A stretch of 64,000 nucleotides of DNA from JAWKRB01 sp041389885 (GTDB lineage: Bacteria; Myxococcota_A; Polyangia; Polyangiales; Ga0077539): positions 1-64,000 of the forward strand of contig JAWKRB010000027.1 of assembly GCA_041389885.1 (NCBI GenBank). The letters are read 5' to 3'. The position numbers and the translations under genes are program-made. Under the pieces are notes generated by a model. It was not told where the DNA came from and did not search any database. It saw nothing but the letters and a program-made list of their open reading frames with translations. Below are positions 63,033-64,000 of the stretch, piece after piece; the first letter of the stretch is position 1; each line of letters begins with the position of its first letter.

Positions 63033-63353
63033 CTCACCCCGCGCGCACCTCGGCGACCTCCATCCGCGTCGCGTCTTCAACCCCGCGCGAGAGGTCGCCG
63101 TCAAGGAGGTAGAGCGTCGCGGCGCCCCCGCGTGGTGCAGCGGCGCGAGCGAGAGCGCCTCACCCTCGCGCCACGCCTGCTCCTTGAGGTTGTTCCGGTT
63201 GGAGAGAGAGAGCACGTGACCGCGCGGGAGGGCGTCACCGCGTAGAAGCTTCCATGCGAGCGGGATCGTTCGGGAGGCGCCCGCCGAGCGGCGAACGATC
63301 CCGCTCGGTCGCTTCGCGCGGCTGCGTTGCCGCGCGTCCGAGCTGCGTGCCAT
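63033..63353 (-). pseudogene. Small gene with an apparent one-base frameshift
   Basis: Reading the reverse strand, one frame encodes WKLLRGDALPRGHVLSLSNR continuing to APLHHAG. After the G run (C run at 63125-63129 on the forward strand) a second frame continues as AATLYLLDGDLSRGVEDATR to a stop at 63033-63035. Restoring one base joins them into a ~105-residue protein with good codon bias. The N-terminal ~25 residues overlap a strong inverted repeat, so the true start could be later. The function is unknown. Confidence 0.45.
63258..63306. repeat. 15-bp perfect inverted repeat
   Basis: GAGCGGGATCGTTCG (63258-63272) pairs perfectly with 63292-63306 around a 19-base loop. It lies between the small reverse-strand gene and the Uma2-like gene, near both 5' ends. 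It could be a regulatory hairpin, an operator, or a remnant of a repeat. Confidence 0.7.
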
Positions 63354-63362
63354 GCTGCGGGG

Positions 63363-64000
63363 ATGAGCTCACCGCGCGCCTCGTCTCCCGCGTTGCTCGC
63401 GCCTGGAGCGTCGTCTCTTGGGGCGTACGCGCCGGGCCGTGACGATCGGCTGCCCGCGGTCGACGAGCGGCTGGTGGCGCCCGAGGCGCACGCCGAGATC
63501 GTCGACGGACGGGTGTACCGCACGATGGGCGCCAACGAGCCGCACGCGACGGAGCACACCGAGGTCGCGCACCTGCTCCGCGCGTGCCTCGCGCCGGGCT
63601 ACCGGGTGGCGGTCGACATGCTCACCCGCATGACGAAGACCACCGACGCGGCGCCCGACGTGAGCGTGTTCCCCGTGGAGCGCGATCCGGCCACGGGCGG
63701 GCGCAAGATCGAAGAGATCGCCTTCGAGGTGGCCGACACCGAGTCGACCTCGCACGCGACCAAGAAGGCCCGCAAGCTCGCCATGCGCGGCGTGCGGCGG
63801 CTCTTCTACGTGCGCGTCGAGGACCACTCGGTGCACGAGTGGCAACACGCGACCGGGCAGTGGAGCGCGCTCTCCCTCGACGCGCACATCGAGGACCGCT
63901 GCTTCACGACGCCCATCCCCGTTCGCGCCCTCGCCGACGAGATGCTCGCCGACGAGACGGTGGTGCGCGCCGTGCTCGCGAAGCGCCACCCTCTCATTGT
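63363..64000 (+). CDS. Uma2-family putative nuclease, truncated by the window end
   Basis: At least 212 residues are visible; the frame is open to the end of the window. The ATG at 63363 starts a Ser/Ala/Pro-rich leader, and the Uma2 (DUF820, PD-(D/E)XK-like) domain begins near DERLVAPEAHAEIVDGRVYR. The putative active site is seen as PDVSVFPVERD, EEIAFEVADTEST with the (D/E)XK-type acidic residues, and KKARKLAMRGVRRLFYVRVED. Uma2 proteins have a restriction-endonuclease-like fold, but most have no shown nuclease activity. The domain appears intact up to the window end. Confidence 0.82.
   Translation, partial: MSSPRASSPALLAPGASSLGAYAPGRDDRLPAVDERLVAPEAHAEIVDGRVYRTMGANEPHATEHTEVAHLLRACLAPGYRVAVDMLTRMTKTTDAAPDVSVFPVERDPATGGRKIEEIAFEVADTESTSHATKKARKLAMRGVRRLFYVRVEDHSVHEWQHATGQWSALSLDAHIEDRCFTTPIPVRALADEMLADETVVRAVLAKRHPLI

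Overview
The window is very GC-rich DNA in which almost every codon ends in G or C. It carries Ser/Thr protein kinases with N-terminal zinc ribbons, giant TPR proteins, Cys-rich-repeat and FG-GAP lipoproteins, and LamB-like porins. This combination points to a myxobacterium-like member of the Myxococcota (Polyangia type). The assignment is inferred from gene content; there is no rRNA or tRNA gene to confirm it.

Layout. 1-3193: the 3' end of an ethanolamine-utilisation operon (eutB end, eutC, eutL, ethanolamine permease). 3251-11071: one giant TPR protein with a short out-of-frame patch. 11249-14573: an AraC-type regulator divergent from a rare single-chain ferredoxin / ferredoxin-reductase / AlkB-type hydroxylase. 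14557-18920: a membrane protein and a lipoprotein with 17 Cys-rich repeats plus an ALK/LTK-like glycine-rich domain. 19044-19685: a GNAT enzyme. 19686-20547: a gene-free region with a long palindromic element. 20548-28124: a thioesterase, UvrB, a PAS/GAF histidine kinase, and a GT2 glycosyltransferase coupled to a polytopic membrane protein. 28132-33585: two Ser/Thr kinases in tandem. 33738-36737: a secreted GH31 glycosidase.

36766-44056: a polyprenyl synthase facing a tightly overlapping seven-gene operon. It encodes three unknown proteins, a CrtC/AttH-like protein, an SCP2-like protein, an unusually long phytoene-desaturase-like flavoprotein and a further unknown. It looks like an uncharacterised isoprenoid or lipid modification locus and is the best candidate for an undescribed system here. 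44069-47710: a reverse-strand operon (TetR, crotonase, zinc-ribbon membrane protein, GH113-like hydrolase), divergent from a Coq4 homologue across a palindromic control region. 48629-53766: LRR protein, FG-GAP lipoprotein, SnoaL-like protein and RlaP-type nucleotidyltransferase. 53767-54281: a second gene-free palindromic region that shares a 56-bp module with the 19.7-kb region. 54282-59367: small membrane protein, GNAT enzyme, then an overlapping operon of sigma-54 activator, lipoprotein and LamB-like porin. 59437-64000: a frameshifted outer-membrane barrel gene, an RluA-type pseudouridine synthase, small proteins and a truncated Uma2-like gene.

Three genes show apparent frame breaks (near 5.3, 60.6 and 63.1 kb). 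The last two fit loss of one base in G or C runs, so consensus errors are as likely as true pseudogenes. Start codons were chosen by ribosome-binding sites, signal peptides and gene overlap; function calls come from recognised motifs and have not been checked against any database.
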